From: Leuctra nigra
Taxonomy: Eukaryota > Arthropoda > Insecta > Plecoptera > Leuctridae
Assembly (NCBI GenBank): GCA_934045905.1
Contig: OW203768.1
Location: 2,136,316 to 2,200,315 of the forward strand
Direction of reading: 5' to 3'
Length of the DNA: 64,000 nt
Position numbers and translations under genes: made by a program. The notes beneath the pieces were generated by a model, which searched no databases, had not been told where the DNA came from, and saw only the letters and a program-made list of their open reading frames with translations. This document shows positions 45,501-56,280 of this stretch, one piece after another. The number at the start of each line of letters is the position of its first letter. The first letter of the stretch is position 1.

Positions 45501-48500
45501 TGTTCATGAAAATACTCATTTACAGAGGACCTTTTAGCATATTTTCAATTATTTTATTTTGTAAAGTATTAATGGAGGTGTGTTACATTATAATGCGTGA
45601 TAGAAATACGTTTAAAAATGTCGGTGCACCTACCAGAAAAATAAAAAAAATTAACAAATAAATTTACCTACCTTCTTCAGGATTCAAAACATTGAAAATT
45701 TTCATGAAAATTTTTAAAAAAAAAATTTTCATGAAAAATCACAACACTAGTCTCCGCTACCCACTCTGTCTATATACTGATAACAACTGATAAAACTTGA
45801 TTACATCATTCCAAAGTGTGCAACACAAAATCGAGAAAATGGACACAGGTGGGTGGAGGAAGGTCGTTAAGTCCCTCTGGCCCAACGGCAGCAACTAGCG
45901 GCCAGTCTAACAGTCATCCATACAATACTGATTGAGCTTGGTGTTGCTGAATCTCGGTGATCCTACAAGATCCAGGGTATAAAATACACCACTGGATACT
46001 GGGTTTAACGCTAGGGTTTAAAAAGTATTAAACGAGGAAAAATCAAATATTACTTGGTACTCATTTTTAAGGTGGTGAAAGCGCAAAAGATTTTGCCGCT
46101 TGTTGCAGGCAATTTTTTGGATACTTTTGGAGACAAAATGGGTTGACGAAATGATTTGAAATTTTAATCTTGATTAGATAAAAGACAAACTTAGGGTTAT
46201 CACTTGGTACCTACACTTTTAATCTTTTGCTTCGTTTTTGTAATAATTAGAAATGGTCAATTTTCTTGTCTCAATGGCTGCCGTATGAAATTTAATTTAA
46301 AAAATATACCAAATGATAACCCTAAGTTTGTCTGTGATCTAATAATGATTAAAATTTTGATCAATTGGTTCACGGGTTTCATCTCCAATCGTATAGGAAA
46401 TTTCATAGTTTTGAGCGGTTTTGTTGAATAACCAGCGTCCAGTCCAATTAACAATGAAAGAAGAAAAATGAAACAGTGCTACTAATATACAATCAGACTG
46501 ATGATGTGAACATTCTATAAAAGTTACCCACTTATGAAACAGTTCTTCTCTCTCAATTTTCTAAAACGGCCGAGCGCTTGTATCATCTTAATGTGAAAGT
46601 TATTGGGTATTTACATTTGCGGGATTCTTAATGACGAACGCCGGTCCATTGTTCCGAGAGACTGGGTAGTTCGATCTTCTGCTCCGCCCATCCTCGTCGT
46701 CAGATCCTGAGCAAACCAACAGCTGGTTAGTTATAGTTCTCTTGTCGAGAATGTTTTGTAAATTCAAAACAGACAATAAAAACTAAGAATCCCTTAAACC
46801 CAAAGTTTTGTGTTCTGTTTTGCAGCACTGTTTTAACACAAATTTGCATGGATCCTCGCTGCAAATAGCTTCAATTTATTGTATGTTTAAATATAGATCA
46901 TTATTGGTCTATGTCGCCAAATGCAAATCCTACCATTACGCAGACTTGGGTAAATTACTTTTAAAAAGTAATGAAATTACGTTACAAATTACATGGGTTA
47001 AAATGTAGTAAAATTACTTTACCGTTACCATTATTAAGAAGTAATGAAATTACTTTACATTTCATGAAAAATAGTAACGAAATTACTTTGAAATTTTCCG
47101 TGATTTCCGATATGTACACAACACAAAATAATGCAAATGGCGCCTATCCTACAACCAGCATGCAGTGGGATTCTCATGACATTTTAGTGAAAATATCCAT
47201 TTGACATTATTTTACAAGGCGATTCTAGGTGGTTATAATTTTAAAAAACGTCCAAAAGAAAAAGGAATATCAATTCAGGTTCAAATTCATCTTACTCATC
47301 GTTAATTTAGTTCAACAACTTGGAAATGATGTACGAAAACAAGAGTGGGGGCGCGACAATTTGTAACGCGTTACTAACCTCAAATTACTTGGAAAAAAGT
47401 AGTGAAATTACTCGGGTGTTACTTCAAAAAATGTGTAATGTAATTACTGGCTCGTTACCCAAAAAAGTAATTTCGTTACAGTAATGCGTTACTTTCGTTA
47501 CATTACTACCCAAGACTGCCATTACGTTAGTTTTAAACCTGCTGGAAGCTGAAATATCGGACAGTCAGCTTACCAAGAGGTGAATCAAGCGGAGAGTAGA
47601 AGTTGGCAATGGACTCTGTGTTGTCATCGTATCTCGGCAACCGTTGCAGATATTGTCTCAATAGAGGAGCACGTTCGTCCTCACTGTACCCTGGAATAAG
47701 ATCATTCTCATTCAAACTCTCCTAAATGTACATGTAGATCTACATGGAAGTCCCAAAAGAATATTTTTTTTATTTCCATTCAAGTTTATCAAGTACCTAC
47801 CTACCTAGTAGTAATGACATTTTTAAAACAAATACTGGGCTGGGACTTGACATCAATTATTCAATGATATCAATGTTAAACTATATTGAGTTCAATTTGA
47901 CATCGATTTGAAATCATTATGATTTTAAGTTTTGTCATCATTCACAGCTAACTTTGGGATTTTATAGTGCCACCCAATAATCAAAAAAGTTGATTGTGGC
48001 ATTGGAAAAGTTAAAATGCAAAAGAATGAGTCGAAATTATTTCGATTGATTGTGAAATTTTGTCTCCGACATCGAATAAGCAAATTCAATCGATGTCAAC
48101 CCGTAAAAAAATATCCAGGCTCTTTTAGCGAGTGTACAAAATACCTTGGACAAAGTGCTGCGCCTGCGTTTCTTGAGGAATTACTCTGAAGTCGAGGAAC
48201 CACGCCTCGCCCCAGGACAAGACGAACACGGAGAGAACGAGAATCACTTCGAACACCGGCTGCGTCGCTCCGGCCCACTGGAACCAACAGCTGACCTCAA
48301 CACCCAGCTTACCCACATCATCGCTCAACACTCGTCCGTCTTACTTACGTTGTACATGAATACTTTGGCAATCAGGAAGGCACACGTTCCAGCTGTGGAG
48401 AGCTGCGGAATCAATTCAAATGATCAATGAGACGGAAGACAAAGACGATTCTGTTAAGATGTCGAAAAGAGATTTGGACTCACAGCTATTACACACCAGT

Positions 48501-50533
48501 GGTCTATATAAAGCAGTCCGTAAAATAAAAGCAGCACAGTAAAACGTACTATGGCACTCATCTGGAAAGAGAAAAGTAGAATATTTATTAATTCATTTAA
48601 AAATACTACATAAAAATAGTTTTGATAGCATTAAGTGAAGGTACTACGTAGGTCCTAATTTTTGGTTTCAACAATGGATTTACACTCATGAATCCTCAAT
48701 GAGAACCTTTTTCAAGCATCTTCTTCCTTCTTGTCTCTGCTCTTTGGCAGCATTAGCGTAATTTCACACTTAGGTATGACTAAAAAGCGCTCAATACTAT
48801 ATCCTTCCAATTTCCAAAGAAATAGTAGGTACCAACAATGATGATCTAATATAGGGCTCCCATATTCTTAATGTGAAAAAGCGGGACAAAAAATTCCAGA
48901 TATAAAATCCCGTGGGACAACAATGGGGGGCTGAGGGGGGGGCCCCCCAGCTAAATGCGGGTCGGGGCGCACAGCCCCGGGAAAAATTTGAAATTCATAA
49001 CATGATTTATGGCAATTCTACGCACTTTTGACAGGAAATAAATTGTGTTTCTTTTTATTGAACTGCGTAGTTTTGTTTCCTTGAATAGATAAGGTACTAC
49101 TAATTATTATCATGTACCTATTACCTTTGTTTTGTATAAAAGATGAGGGATAAACCAAAAGAAGTCAATGACAATCATGATTTAGATTATATTTATTATC
49201 ATATTTATTATCCATGCAGAGTGCATTTGAATGAAAATGAGCGAGATTTTTGACATGTTAGAAAAGCGGGACAAATACAGGGTTTTTAAAATGTTGTGGG
49301 GACATCGGGACACTACCTCAAAAGAAGGGACTGTCCCGTCAAAAACGGTACGGATGGGAGCCCTAATCTAATACAAAATCATACTGATTTACATCTATTA
49401 TGCATAGACAGAAAAACTTGACTTATTCAACAAAAATCCTTCTGTCGAAGAGTAGAAGGTAACGTAGAGAGAGCTGGAAGCATGCAATGCTTACCACTAT
49501 GTCAAACAGCGACATGTGAATGTTGTAATGAAGGATTTGTGATTTCAGTACTTCGAAAATATCACCTCCACTCAACTGCAATTGAAAAACATGTCTCAAT
49601 GCACAATCAAAATTTAAATATTTGTTTTAAAATATGAAATTAAAAGATTTTAACACCCACCATAATGCAGATAAACCACAAGAAAGACGTGAAGATGAGG
49701 TCGAAAGTAACAAACAGACAGAAGAACCGACGCACGACAGACATTCGCCCGCTTTGGCGCAGACCAGTGAATACATCATCAGAAAGTACATAATCGGGTG
49801 AGTTTACACTGCCTGAAAATAAACAATCACACAATAAAGATCATGGATTTCCCATCTTAAAGCCCTATCACACTGAGTTGCAACCCATGTATGGAACCGG
49901 CGGTTGGAAAATATGGTTGGCCGCGCATGTGCTGAGTCGAAATTTCGTCAACCCGCGGGTTGGTTTGACAAATAGAGAAGTCTCTATTTTTCCGGTTCCA
50001 ACAATTTGTTGTGGTACCACGTGACGTGAACTGACCAATACGATGCTATAAATAATAGCTATAAATCATATTTATCGGATGAATATTTAACTTGAACATG
50101 TGTATGGATAAATATTGCGTATTATTATTAACTTGTACTTACTTAAATATCTTTCTTTCACAAGTAATCACTCAAAATATGAGATTTGGATTGCCGCTGT
50201 CAGATTTGTTATTCTCTATACTTTTATTTTGGTTACTATGGCAACTGCTTTCTGCGCAACTCATGAGTGTCAATTGTGAACCAACCAACATCAAACCAAA
50301 CAGTTGCGTGTGATAGGCGGTTGCCTCTTTTTGCAACAAAAGTTTCCATACGCGAGTTCCAACCGTGGGTTGCAACTCAGTGTGATACCCACTTTACGAT
50401 TCTCACATATTGTCAAAGAATACATACCGATACGGCTTGGCATTATATTAACACCACTGTGCTGATTACTTGAACTACTGCTCCCCAAGAGCATTTCAGC
50501 AGCCGAGCGAATTTCTCGCTCCGTTGCTGCCAT
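33583..50533 (-). CDS. STARD3: STARD3 (MLN64/Start1) cholesterol-transfer protein
   Basis: STARD3 binds sterol and tethers late endosomes to the ER. Twelve exons with matching phases: 50428-50533, 49661-49812, 49495-49575, 48484-48561, 48349-48402, 48145-48277, 47574-47690, 46615-46706, 36962-37114, 36616-36720, 34637-34812, 33583-33787; 483 aa (human about 445). The MENTAL domain, about residues 60-190, has four membrane segments ([60 protein letters not shown]). Residues 231-246 (NFYSPLDS...GSDDED) match the phospho-FFAT motif. START spans about 275-483 ([40 protein letters not shown]), ending KLQQEGKF. Unlike Drosophila Start1, no large insert in START is seen. Intron 8 is 9.5 kb and full of repeats; intron 10 holds a minisatellite. 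Confidence 0.93.
33857..34361. mobile_element. GGTTCC-rich terminal-inverted-repeat element
   Basis: It begins near CAAGGACTGGAACC and ends GGTTCCAGTCCCC, inverted, with many GGTTCC/GATTCC blocks. It is the paralogue of the split element at 19282-21473. No clear target duplication. It lies in STARD3 intron 11. Confidence 0.7.
35281..36630. repeat. 43-bp minisatellite carrying STARD3 5' splice sites
   Basis: About 32 tandem units of 43 bp, with periodic 39-bp variants (GGGGTTTATGTATGG). These occur every 168 bp at 35411, 35579, 35747, 35915, 36083 and 36251, giving a 43+43+43+39 higher-order repeat; the last interval is 211 bp. Each unit contains, on the minus strand, CAGCGTGTGCAG|GTGAGC or |GTCAGC, identical to the last 12 bases of STARD3 exon 10 and its donor at 36616/36615. 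The array begins at that junction and extends into intron 10. Confidence 0.95.
37165..37260 (+). mobile_element. tRNA-derived SINE S1, distal part
   Basis: In the opposite orientation to the other copies: GGTTCCCTGCTGATAGGTCA, ATCGCCATTAGCCTAGTTGC and AGAACAGCGTGAAGATG. It lies in STARD3 intron 8 close to exon 9. Confidence 0.7.
37990..38105. mobile_element. Short inverted-repeat MITE, family M2 (copy 1)
   Basis: The ends TTCTAGAACATTTTCCCAAT and the inverted AAAGTTCTAGAATAGG enclose GGTCACGGCCATAAGGATTA. A second copy lies at 58722-58836. No transposase; superfamily not assigned. Confidence 0.65.
38651..39194. mobile_element. TTAA-flanked MITE, family T1 (copy 2)
   Basis: Inverted ends of about 19 bp (GGGGGGATGCCCAAGTAGA left; TCTACTTGGGCATCCCTCC right) are flanked by TTAA at 38647-38650 and 39195-39198. 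The interior is related to the element at 16801-17283. The ends are better preserved than in that copy. Confidence 0.85.
39199..40078. other. STARD3 intron 8, no coding feature
   Basis: It contains a short imperfect repeat of CCGTCCTTCCCACC near 39520-39560 and a poly-G run near 40041-40057. Nothing else is supported. Confidence 0.35.
40079..40636 (+). repeat. 280-bp exact-looking tandem duplication
   Basis: The segment starting CCTGCCGAGGCGAGAGAGAG at 40081 recurs at 40361 with no difference that I can see over 270 bp, including an internal GGAACACAAGGGACACAAGG satellite-like patch. The second copy runs straight into a LINE tail. Near identity implies a recent event or an assembly artefact. 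Confidence 0.9.
40637..41460 (+). mobile_element. LINE 3' fragment (RT C-terminus and 3'UTR)
   Basis: The frame to 40837 ends [20 protein letters not shown] and [15 protein letters not shown], a typical C-terminal region of CR1/jockey-type LINE proteins. The 3'UTR follows and ends near 41440-41460 with AAAAATAAATCTTTGAAATC. 5' truncated, in STARD3 intron 8. Confidence 0.75.
41461..43293. other. STARD3 intron 8, poly-G-rich, no coding feature
   Basis: Several long G runs occur here (about 41720-41733, 42240-42256, 42631-42655), all on the plus strand. No exon or element ends could be defined. Confidence 0.4.
43298..43925. mobile_element. TTAA-flanked MITE, family T2
   Basis: Inverted ends of about 24 bp (GGTGGCTGTATATCACGTGA left; TCACGTGATATACAGCCACC right) are flanked by TTAA at 43294-43297 and 43926-43929. 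PiggyBac-type target choice; no transposase. It abuts the SINE at 43928. Confidence 0.87.
43928..45041 (-). mobile_element. tRNA-derived SINE S1, split by a hAT element
   Basis: The SINE occupies 43928-44000 and 44849-45041. Its minus-strand head at 45041 reads AGCAAGTTAGCTCAGGCAGG, a good tRNA A-box; GGTCCTGGGTTTTACTCC is a worn B-box. The distal end GCAGAACAGTGAGATATTAA is at 43928. The hAT element at 44001-44848 interrupts it. Confidence 0.8.
44001..44848. mobile_element. Non-autonomous hAT element, TSD GAAATGAT
   Basis: Perfect 14-bp ends (CAGGCGCGTAGGAA) are flanked by GAAATGAT at 43993-44000 and 44849-44856. Inside, a block of about 170 bp containing CCCTGCGGGGCCATTGGAGA is repeated (near 44380, 44560 and, partly, 44720). 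It is inserted in the S1 SINE. Confidence 0.95.
45486..45749. mobile_element. Short hAT element, TSD GTCTCCGC
   Basis: The ends TAGTGTTG / CAACACTA are inverted, with a further TTTTCATGAAAA-type subterminal block. Exact 8-bp duplications lie at 45478-45485 and 45750-45757. Confidence 0.9.
45867..45990 (-). mobile_element. Degraded 5S-derived SINE fragment
   Basis: In reverse it carries GGATCACCGAGATTCAGCAA (5S A-box region) and TTGCTGCCGTTGGGCCAGAG, which matches the body junction of the copy at 16165-16566. The ends are lost. Confidence 0.75.
46941..47518. mobile_element. Non-autonomous hAT element, TSD CCATTACG
   Basis: The ends CAGACTTGGGTA (left) and, reversed, CAGTCTTGGGTAGTAATG (right) carry exact 8-bp duplications at 46933-46940 and 47519-47526. 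The interior is packed with AAGTAATGAAATTAC-type simple repeats. Confidence 0.93.
48852..49365. mobile_element. Non-autonomous hAT element, TSD ATCTAATA
   Basis: Inverted ends TAGGGCTCCCAT are flanked by exact ATCTAATA copies at 48844-48851 and 49366-49373. It lies in STARD3 intron 3, between exons 3 and 4. Confidence 0.95.
49861..50389. mobile_element. Terminal-inverted-repeat MITE in STARD3 intron 1
   Basis: The inverted ends share TATCACACTGAGTTGCAACC. TTA lies outside each end (49857-49859 and about 50394), which would fit a 3-bp PIF/Harbinger duplication. The interior repeat is shared with 6381-6620. Confidence 0.75.
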
Positions 50534-50805
50534 TGTCGATTGTCTCTTGCGAAACTAAATCTTCCTATTTTAGCCTATTAGATTCATCTATTATTAAGTC
50601 ATAGCAATGACTAATAATGGACCGAGAATTAGATTAGCACATGAAGTACAAATAAGCAGGTTATCATGACATGACATGTCTTTTTGTCAAGAGGACCCAG
50701 AAATTTCATTTTTGATAGATTGATGCACACGAAGCCACCAAACAATAAAGTAACAATTTCTTATCATGCTATAGATTAGTAAATATTCTTGTATACTGTG
50801 GAGGA

Positions 50806-51003
50806 TCAATACAATCTAATTCTACACAAAGACATCAATAAAACTTTATAAAACAATGAAAATTGTTTATCTTCAAAACTGTCAATGTCAGACTGCCAGT
50901 GCCAGCTGGTGCCGCCACCGGACTCCTCCCAGTTCGTGACCAAGGTCTTTAAACTCGTACTGACCGTGGCATTGAAATTGTCGGTAAAGGAGTTTCGCGC
51001 CAT
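50806..51003 (-). CDS. Small ORF between STARD3 and CCDC13
   Basis: A 65-residue frame starts at ATG 51001-51003 (MARNSFTDNFNATVSTSLKT); an in-frame ATG at 51037-51039 would add 12 residues. Codon choice looks gene-like in the first two thirds (tgg gag gag tcc ggt ggc ggc acc agc tgg), less so at the end. No domain, signal peptide or membrane segment is recognised, and no polyadenylation signal is visible downstream. An E2F-like TTTCGCGC (50993-51000) overlaps the start region. It could be a true microprotein gene, divergent from CCDC13, or chance. Confidence 0.3.
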   Translation of the reverse strand: MARNSFTDNFNATVSTSLKTLVTNWEESGGGTSWHWQSDIDSFEDKQFSLFYKVLLMSLCRIRLY

Positions 51004-51190
51004 TTTTTGAACTGGAAATTGCTGCCTTATTGTTACCAATATTTTAAAAAATCTTATCCTAGAATTATTACATCATTTTACAGGGCTCATACTTATTATT
51101 AAAATCATAAATAAACTTTCAATGAAAACTATAATTCAACCAAGATGTAGGTCACTCTTGTGGGTCAATGCTGTGACCCATTTATTTTTG

Positions 51191-51204
51191 TTTATCATAG
51201 CAAC
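51191..51204 (+). promoter_or_regulatory. Possible RFX X-box upstream of CCDC13
   Basis: TTTATCATAGCAAC lies about 90 bp before the CCDC13 ATG. The right half (CATAGCAAC) fits the X-box consensus; the left half is degenerate. X-boxes at this distance drive ciliary genes in animals. Confidence 0.35.
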
Positions 51205-51295
51205 CACTAGGCTGCAGAAAAATCTGCATTTCCTGAATCCAGTGTGTCCAGTGCATCGTAACATTGATGATGGACATTAAAATCGTGTCATTAAT

Positions 51296-54200
51296 ATGAC
51301 TTATGAATATGACAAGAAGCGTATAAGAGTGAAAACAATGAAAAGAACTATGGAGAAAGAATCAAACATAGAAGACAGTGATAACATAATTTCAGAGGCA
51401 ACAAACATTCAAAGTAGAAAATTACCTGTTAACGATCATTTGGCCTTGACAGTAAGTAAAATTTATAATTAACAAAATTAACAAATTTGGTGCATTTTAG
51501 AAGCTTACTGATAAAAAATCTCAATTACACAGAAACTGAGGGCCGCGGAGATTCCAGAAAGCATTTTATTTCCGGAGGAATTGCACAATTATTTACGAAC
51601 GGAAATTCAGGTATGACCTAAAACTATTGCCCTAAGTTTACGATCTAATTGACCTAGAAATTGTGTAATAGTTTTGATGAAAACGCAATTTGTGTGATTG
51701 AAGGCCTTGACGTCTGAGAATGGTCGCCTACAACGATGTTTGGCCGAGAAGCAGGAGGCATTGAATCGCACGAATTCCTCCTCCCCGCTCTTCGGTCTCG
51801 GCCGGGCGTCAGAACTGGCAGCCAGCAAGATCGTCGAGCTTTCCAAGAGGGTCAGGGAGCTGACGGCAGAATGCGAGGGACACAAATCCAGGCTGAGAAC
51901 AAGAAGCCAGGACAAGAAGCCAAAGCCCGTAGAGGAGACTGAAAAAGTTGTCGACAAAGGTGAGGTCATAATGGAGTGCACCTCCGACCTAATTTTGTAA
52001 TTTTAGTGCTTTGCTACAAATCTATGTAATACCTCTGTACAGGTATCTATGTAATGTAATGTATGTGTATCTATGTATTGACATTTTTACTGCTGTAAAT
52101 GTACATAATCTATGTAAAATAGCTATAATAAAGAAGTAATAATAATAAAAATTCATCAAAGTAGTGGAAGTGTGCAAATATTAAAAAAAAATAATCAAGT
52201 GTCCAAAACTTAAAATTAATGTAATTCTGCAGTGGCCGACCAATTTTTTTTTTTTTAAATAATGCCAGGGGCAAAGGAATCAATATAATCTATCTCTAAA
52301 ATAAAATGTGTTTCTTCATCCAAAAACCCTAAAACGTATCAATTTTTGTGGGTCAATAACGACATATTTTCCAAAATAATCACCCATCATCTCAATCAAT
52401 GTCTCGGAGTTTCAGACCCGGAGCTAGAAGCCGACCAACTCAAGGTTCTGTCCGACAAACTCAGCGCGACGAACATCAAACTCTGCGAGTCTCGGAATCA
52501 ATGTCAACAACTCCGGAAGGAATTGAAACTTGCTAACAAGGTAAAAGAAACAAAGCCAATCATAAAATAGACATTGCAATAATAATTAAAAAAATAAGAA
52601 ATTAAATGAGGATAATATTTCTCAAAAAGAAATCATCCTACCTGCCCATACAAAAAATAACGGTAAGTTGAATGAGAGGTGAGGACTAGAGTTGCCAACT
52701 TTACAAAAATCGAATTCCGGACATTGCAGTTCTAAAATTCTCGTAAAAAATGTTCCTATCATAAATATGATATTTTTGGGAAAACACATAGGGCTTAAAA
52801 AAGGCGATCTTGCAGGAAATCGTTTAGGGGCGGAGGGAAAGGTCCCACAGAACGATGCGGGCTCGGGCCGCAGAGACCTGGGAAAAATTTGGATTTTGAA
52901 AGGTCATTGGGCCATTTTTATGCATTCTGGGCAACAATCTTCGGCTATTTGATACTATTATTTACTGAATATTGAAATATGTAGAGTGTAAGTTTAATAT
53001 TTTCAACAATTCCGGACTTTATGCTGTCCGGAATGAGGTAATTCCAGCATCCGGACAACGCTGTCCAATTCCGGAGTGTCCGGATAAAATCGGGATGGTT
53101 GGCAACCCTAGTGAGGACTAGCCCGTATGTGTTTCCATGTTCCCTAATCCCTGTTGCTATTTAGGCTCTGATCTGTGAGGTGGGGGAGAATGTGTCACTG
53201 CAGAACATCACATCGACTGGCTCGAGTTGGCGAGGTCGCGCTCAGCAGATCATCTCACTGCAGCAGAAGTTGGCAGACCTGCAGGGCGACGGCAGCGGGG
53301 AGAAGATAGCAGGTAATGCAACACACATTATCGAATTATAATACTATTTTAGGTAGGTACCTGATCTTCTTTAATTTTAATTTTATTAATAACTAAGAAA
53401 ATTAATTTTTTACACTTGAAGCCCCATTTACACGGTGCAATTTCTTGAAAACTTCTGTGTCACATTCCCATTTTTATACAATTTTGTATTTACACGACGC
53501 AACTTTCTGTCACAGAACTTAAAACATGTTATAATTTCCATTCGAGAAGTGTGACATAGAAGTGTGGCACAGAAGTTGTACAAGAAGTTGCACCGTGTAA
53601 ATGGGGCTTTATTCTTGTTCTCATTTAATATTTTGTAATCAAGAATCAAAAGTTTACACAAAATCTAAAATTTCACCTTATTAATATTTTTGTCTTGATC
53701 AAAACTCAATAATTTTTCTGTATCAAAATGAAGAAAAAAATTACATCACCTAACAAAAGACTTTTATTCTAGGTATTATTTCTTTGAAAATAGAAAAATT
53801 GGAACTCTCGAACAAATAATAAACGGTACCTCGAAAGAAAAGGAATGTCTGATAAAGGTTTGATGGCATCATCCCATGAAATCAGTGCTTATGCAAAAGT
53901 TGCCCAGTCTGAGTGATAGAAGACAGGTTGCAGATATGATGTTTTTATTCAAAATAGTGAACAGTCTGATCAATAGTGAGTTTTTATTAGCACAACTTCA
54001 ATTCCATGTACCGTCCCGAGTGGCGAGAAGTCACAATCATTTCAGACCTTATTCTAGTCGACTTAATATTTTTAATAACATGTGTATTGTCCGGATACAG
54101 GAATGTTTCAATAGGATGGTCAAAATTAACTGTCATCTGGATTTTAATTTTAATACCATAACTGTGTTCTAATTGAATGTAATTAAAACACTGTAATTTG

Positions 54201-56280
54201 TCTCTGTTCATTGTTGACTGATGTGTTATTTAATATTATCTTGTTAAATGTTCTGTTTTTATTCTTATCTAACGAACCTGTTTCAGGGAAATCTGTTTTG
54301 TCTGCTATATGTTTTTATTATATTTGCACATTGTGGAATTTGGTTTCTGTTGCAAATAAAGATATAATAATAATAATCTACCTAACTAGTAACTCTAGTA
54401 GGTGAGCTCTGATTTCATTGATAATAACAAGGATTGATTGTCAAGGAACCTGACCAGCAGCCAATCCGTTTCGTTCAAATACCATTCTTAATTGGTTTAA
54501 GTATACATATCGTACGTTCTGGCCATCGACTCTAATATCTGCTTCCCTTCCCCAGCGGAGCCGAGTGGAGCCAGCCTGGTGAGGCAGATGGAGAAGGAGC
54601 GTCGTGCCTCGCAGGAGCAGACGGCTCAACAGCTACACACCGTCACCCAAGAGCTCGAAGACACCCGGCGCAAGCTGGAGGCCGCCAGAGTGCGCTGTCG
54701 CATACTCGAGGGCGAGAAGGGCGACAAGAAGAAGCTGCTCGACAAGCTGATCGAGAACGCAAAACATGATGCGCAGCTCATCAAGGCGATGACGGTATGT
54801 CCGTGTTTACATCTTGAAGGCGGTGTTTTGTTGCTTTATCCAGACTTTTAATATCGATTGGAGATAAACAGCTTGAGCGTAATGAATTGATTTTGATCGG
54901 AAAGACAAGCATAGGTTTCTTCATTAATCTAGCAACTTATATTTATAACAACACTTTCGGATTACTTAGTTGTAGAAAAAATGATTTTATTCGGACCATC
55001 TGTAAATGAATTGATGTGACAGACGCATACATTTTAAAACTTGCTTGATCTCTTGTGAAAATTTAATTTTTTCTACTGCTAGGCACCTTTAAATTAATTT
55101 AAAAATGTGCCAAATAACAAACATTTGTAAAAGCTGATGTCATTTTGTGAATTGTTTCACGGGTTCTGTTGCCAATGGTCGCCGATTGAGCATGTTTTGC
55201 GTGGTTTTGTTGATAAACAAGAGATTATTTAACATGGAATGAAACAAAATAAAAAAACATCAGACTGATTGTGAGCTCCAACGCCCGAGACAGGTATTCT
55301 CCTCTCAGTGGGACGATGTGGTTGTTCAGACGGAGTTGGAGACGAAGGAGAAGAAGCTGCTGGCCCGGGAGTCCGACTGGAAGCAGAGATCGCTGCAGGC
55401 GGAGGAGAGGAGGAAGTGTCTCACCGACATCGCGACCAAGGAGCGAGAGAGAGCCGACCAGCTGCAAGCACTGCTGGCCGAGAGAGAGGGGAGATTGCTG
55501 CAACTAGAGGCGAGGGAGGAGAGGCAGGCCAGGTGAGAGCGGAGGTTGAGTCCGAGAAAATAGCTGCAAGATTATTTTGTGAGTTCTTGATTTCTTCACT
55601 TGCTATCTAAGGATGTTTGTAAGATAAATTACAATTACTTTATACTTCTCAAGAATCAAAGCATCGGAAGAGAATAGTGTATCTGTTCAATATTCCTTGT
55701 CAATTACTCATTTCGGTTGTACCTACTAACAATGAAATATCATCAAAGGCGTTGTGTTGTTAACTTGTTTATAAAATGTGTAGTCACTGGAGGCAGCTGA
55801 TCTATTTCTGTAGTCTTCACCTATGTAAAGTGACCGTATGTCGGCAGCTTCGACCGCTGCGAGCTCGAGCCAAAGAGTCCCGAGCCTCCAGCCGTCCTTC
55901 AGGTAGCTGAAGCCGAGCGTCTCCGACTCCTCGAGCTCGTCTCCGTTCTGAACCGCCGCCTGTCCGAGCAGCGCTCAGAAGCCGAGCTCACTCAGAACAA
56001 CCTGAGCAAGGAGAGGGCTCGATGCGCTCGGCTGGAGACCCGAGTCGGACGGCTCGAGATGGAGAAGCCGAGACGAAGCAACGGCTACACGAGGACCAAG
56101 GAGATTCCCGAGGAGGTTCAAAACAAGCTGGAGATTGCCACGGAGGAGGTCCTGACCTTGAAGACTCGACTCAAGTGCGTCGAGCAAGAGAAGGAAGACG
56201 ATCTCAAGATCTACACGAGTTCACTGGAGGAAGCGAGAAGGATGTTTCTGGAGTCAAGCCGGAACAGACTCGAACTCTAA
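51296..56280 (+). CDS. CCDC13: CCDC13, coiled-coil centriolar satellite protein
   Basis: CCDC13 is a centriolar-satellite protein needed for cilium assembly in vertebrates. Eight exons with matching phases: 51296-51451, 51533-51610, 51704-51959, 52416-52540, 53165-53312, 54556-54794, 55309-55532, 55848-56280; 552 aa (human about 715). The ATG at 51296 has an in-frame stop six codons upstream. Diagnostic blocks: AASKIVELSKRVRELTAE (exon 3); DKLSATNIKLCESRNQ (exon 4); CEVGENVSLQ...SSWRGRAQQIISLQQKL (exon 5), close to the vertebrate VGED...WRGRAQQI signature; AEAERLRLLELVSVLNRRL and a KEDDLKIYTSSLEEARRMFL end (exon 8). Almost all of it is predicted coiled coil. An AATAAA is at 56295-56300. Introns carry a hAT element, a MITE and a LINE tail. 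Confidence 0.9.
52687..53110. mobile_element. Non-autonomous hAT element, TSD GTGAGGAC
   Basis: Ends TAGAGTTGCCAAC and, reversed, TAGGGTTGCCAACC are flanked by exact 8-bp duplications at 52679-52686 and 53111-53118. The interior is rich in TCCGGA blocks. In CCDC13 intron 4, about 50 bp before exon 5. Confidence 0.95.
53419..53609. mobile_element. Short inverted-repeat MITE in CCDC13 intron 5
   Basis: AAGCCCCATTTACACGGTGC at the left is mirrored by GCACCGTGTAAATGGGGCTT at the right, with inner arms around ACTTCTGTGTCAC. No target duplication could be read. Confidence 0.8.
53830..54375 (+). mobile_element. LINE 3' fragment in CCDC13 intron 5
   Basis: The frame 53876-54172 encodes a CR1/jockey-type C-terminus (LPSLSDRRQVADMMFLFKI, then FHVPSRVARSHN), with a 3'UTR ending GCAAATAAAGATATAATAAT. 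5' truncated. Same orientation as the host gene. Confidence 0.8.
54385..54475. repeat. Dispersed repeat block (CTCTAGTAGGTGAGCTCT)
   Basis: About 90 bp shared with 14290-14390 and with the interior of the mariner-like MITE at 59601-59811, so this and the 14-kb copy are probably remnants of that MITE family. Confidence 0.6.

Noticed and set aside
48278..48331. Extending STARD3 exon 6 upstream to include GVEVSCWFQ
   Set aside because: The acceptor GGTTCCAG at 48278 has the better pyrimidine tract, and the resulting join aligns with the vertebrate MENTAL domain without a gap.
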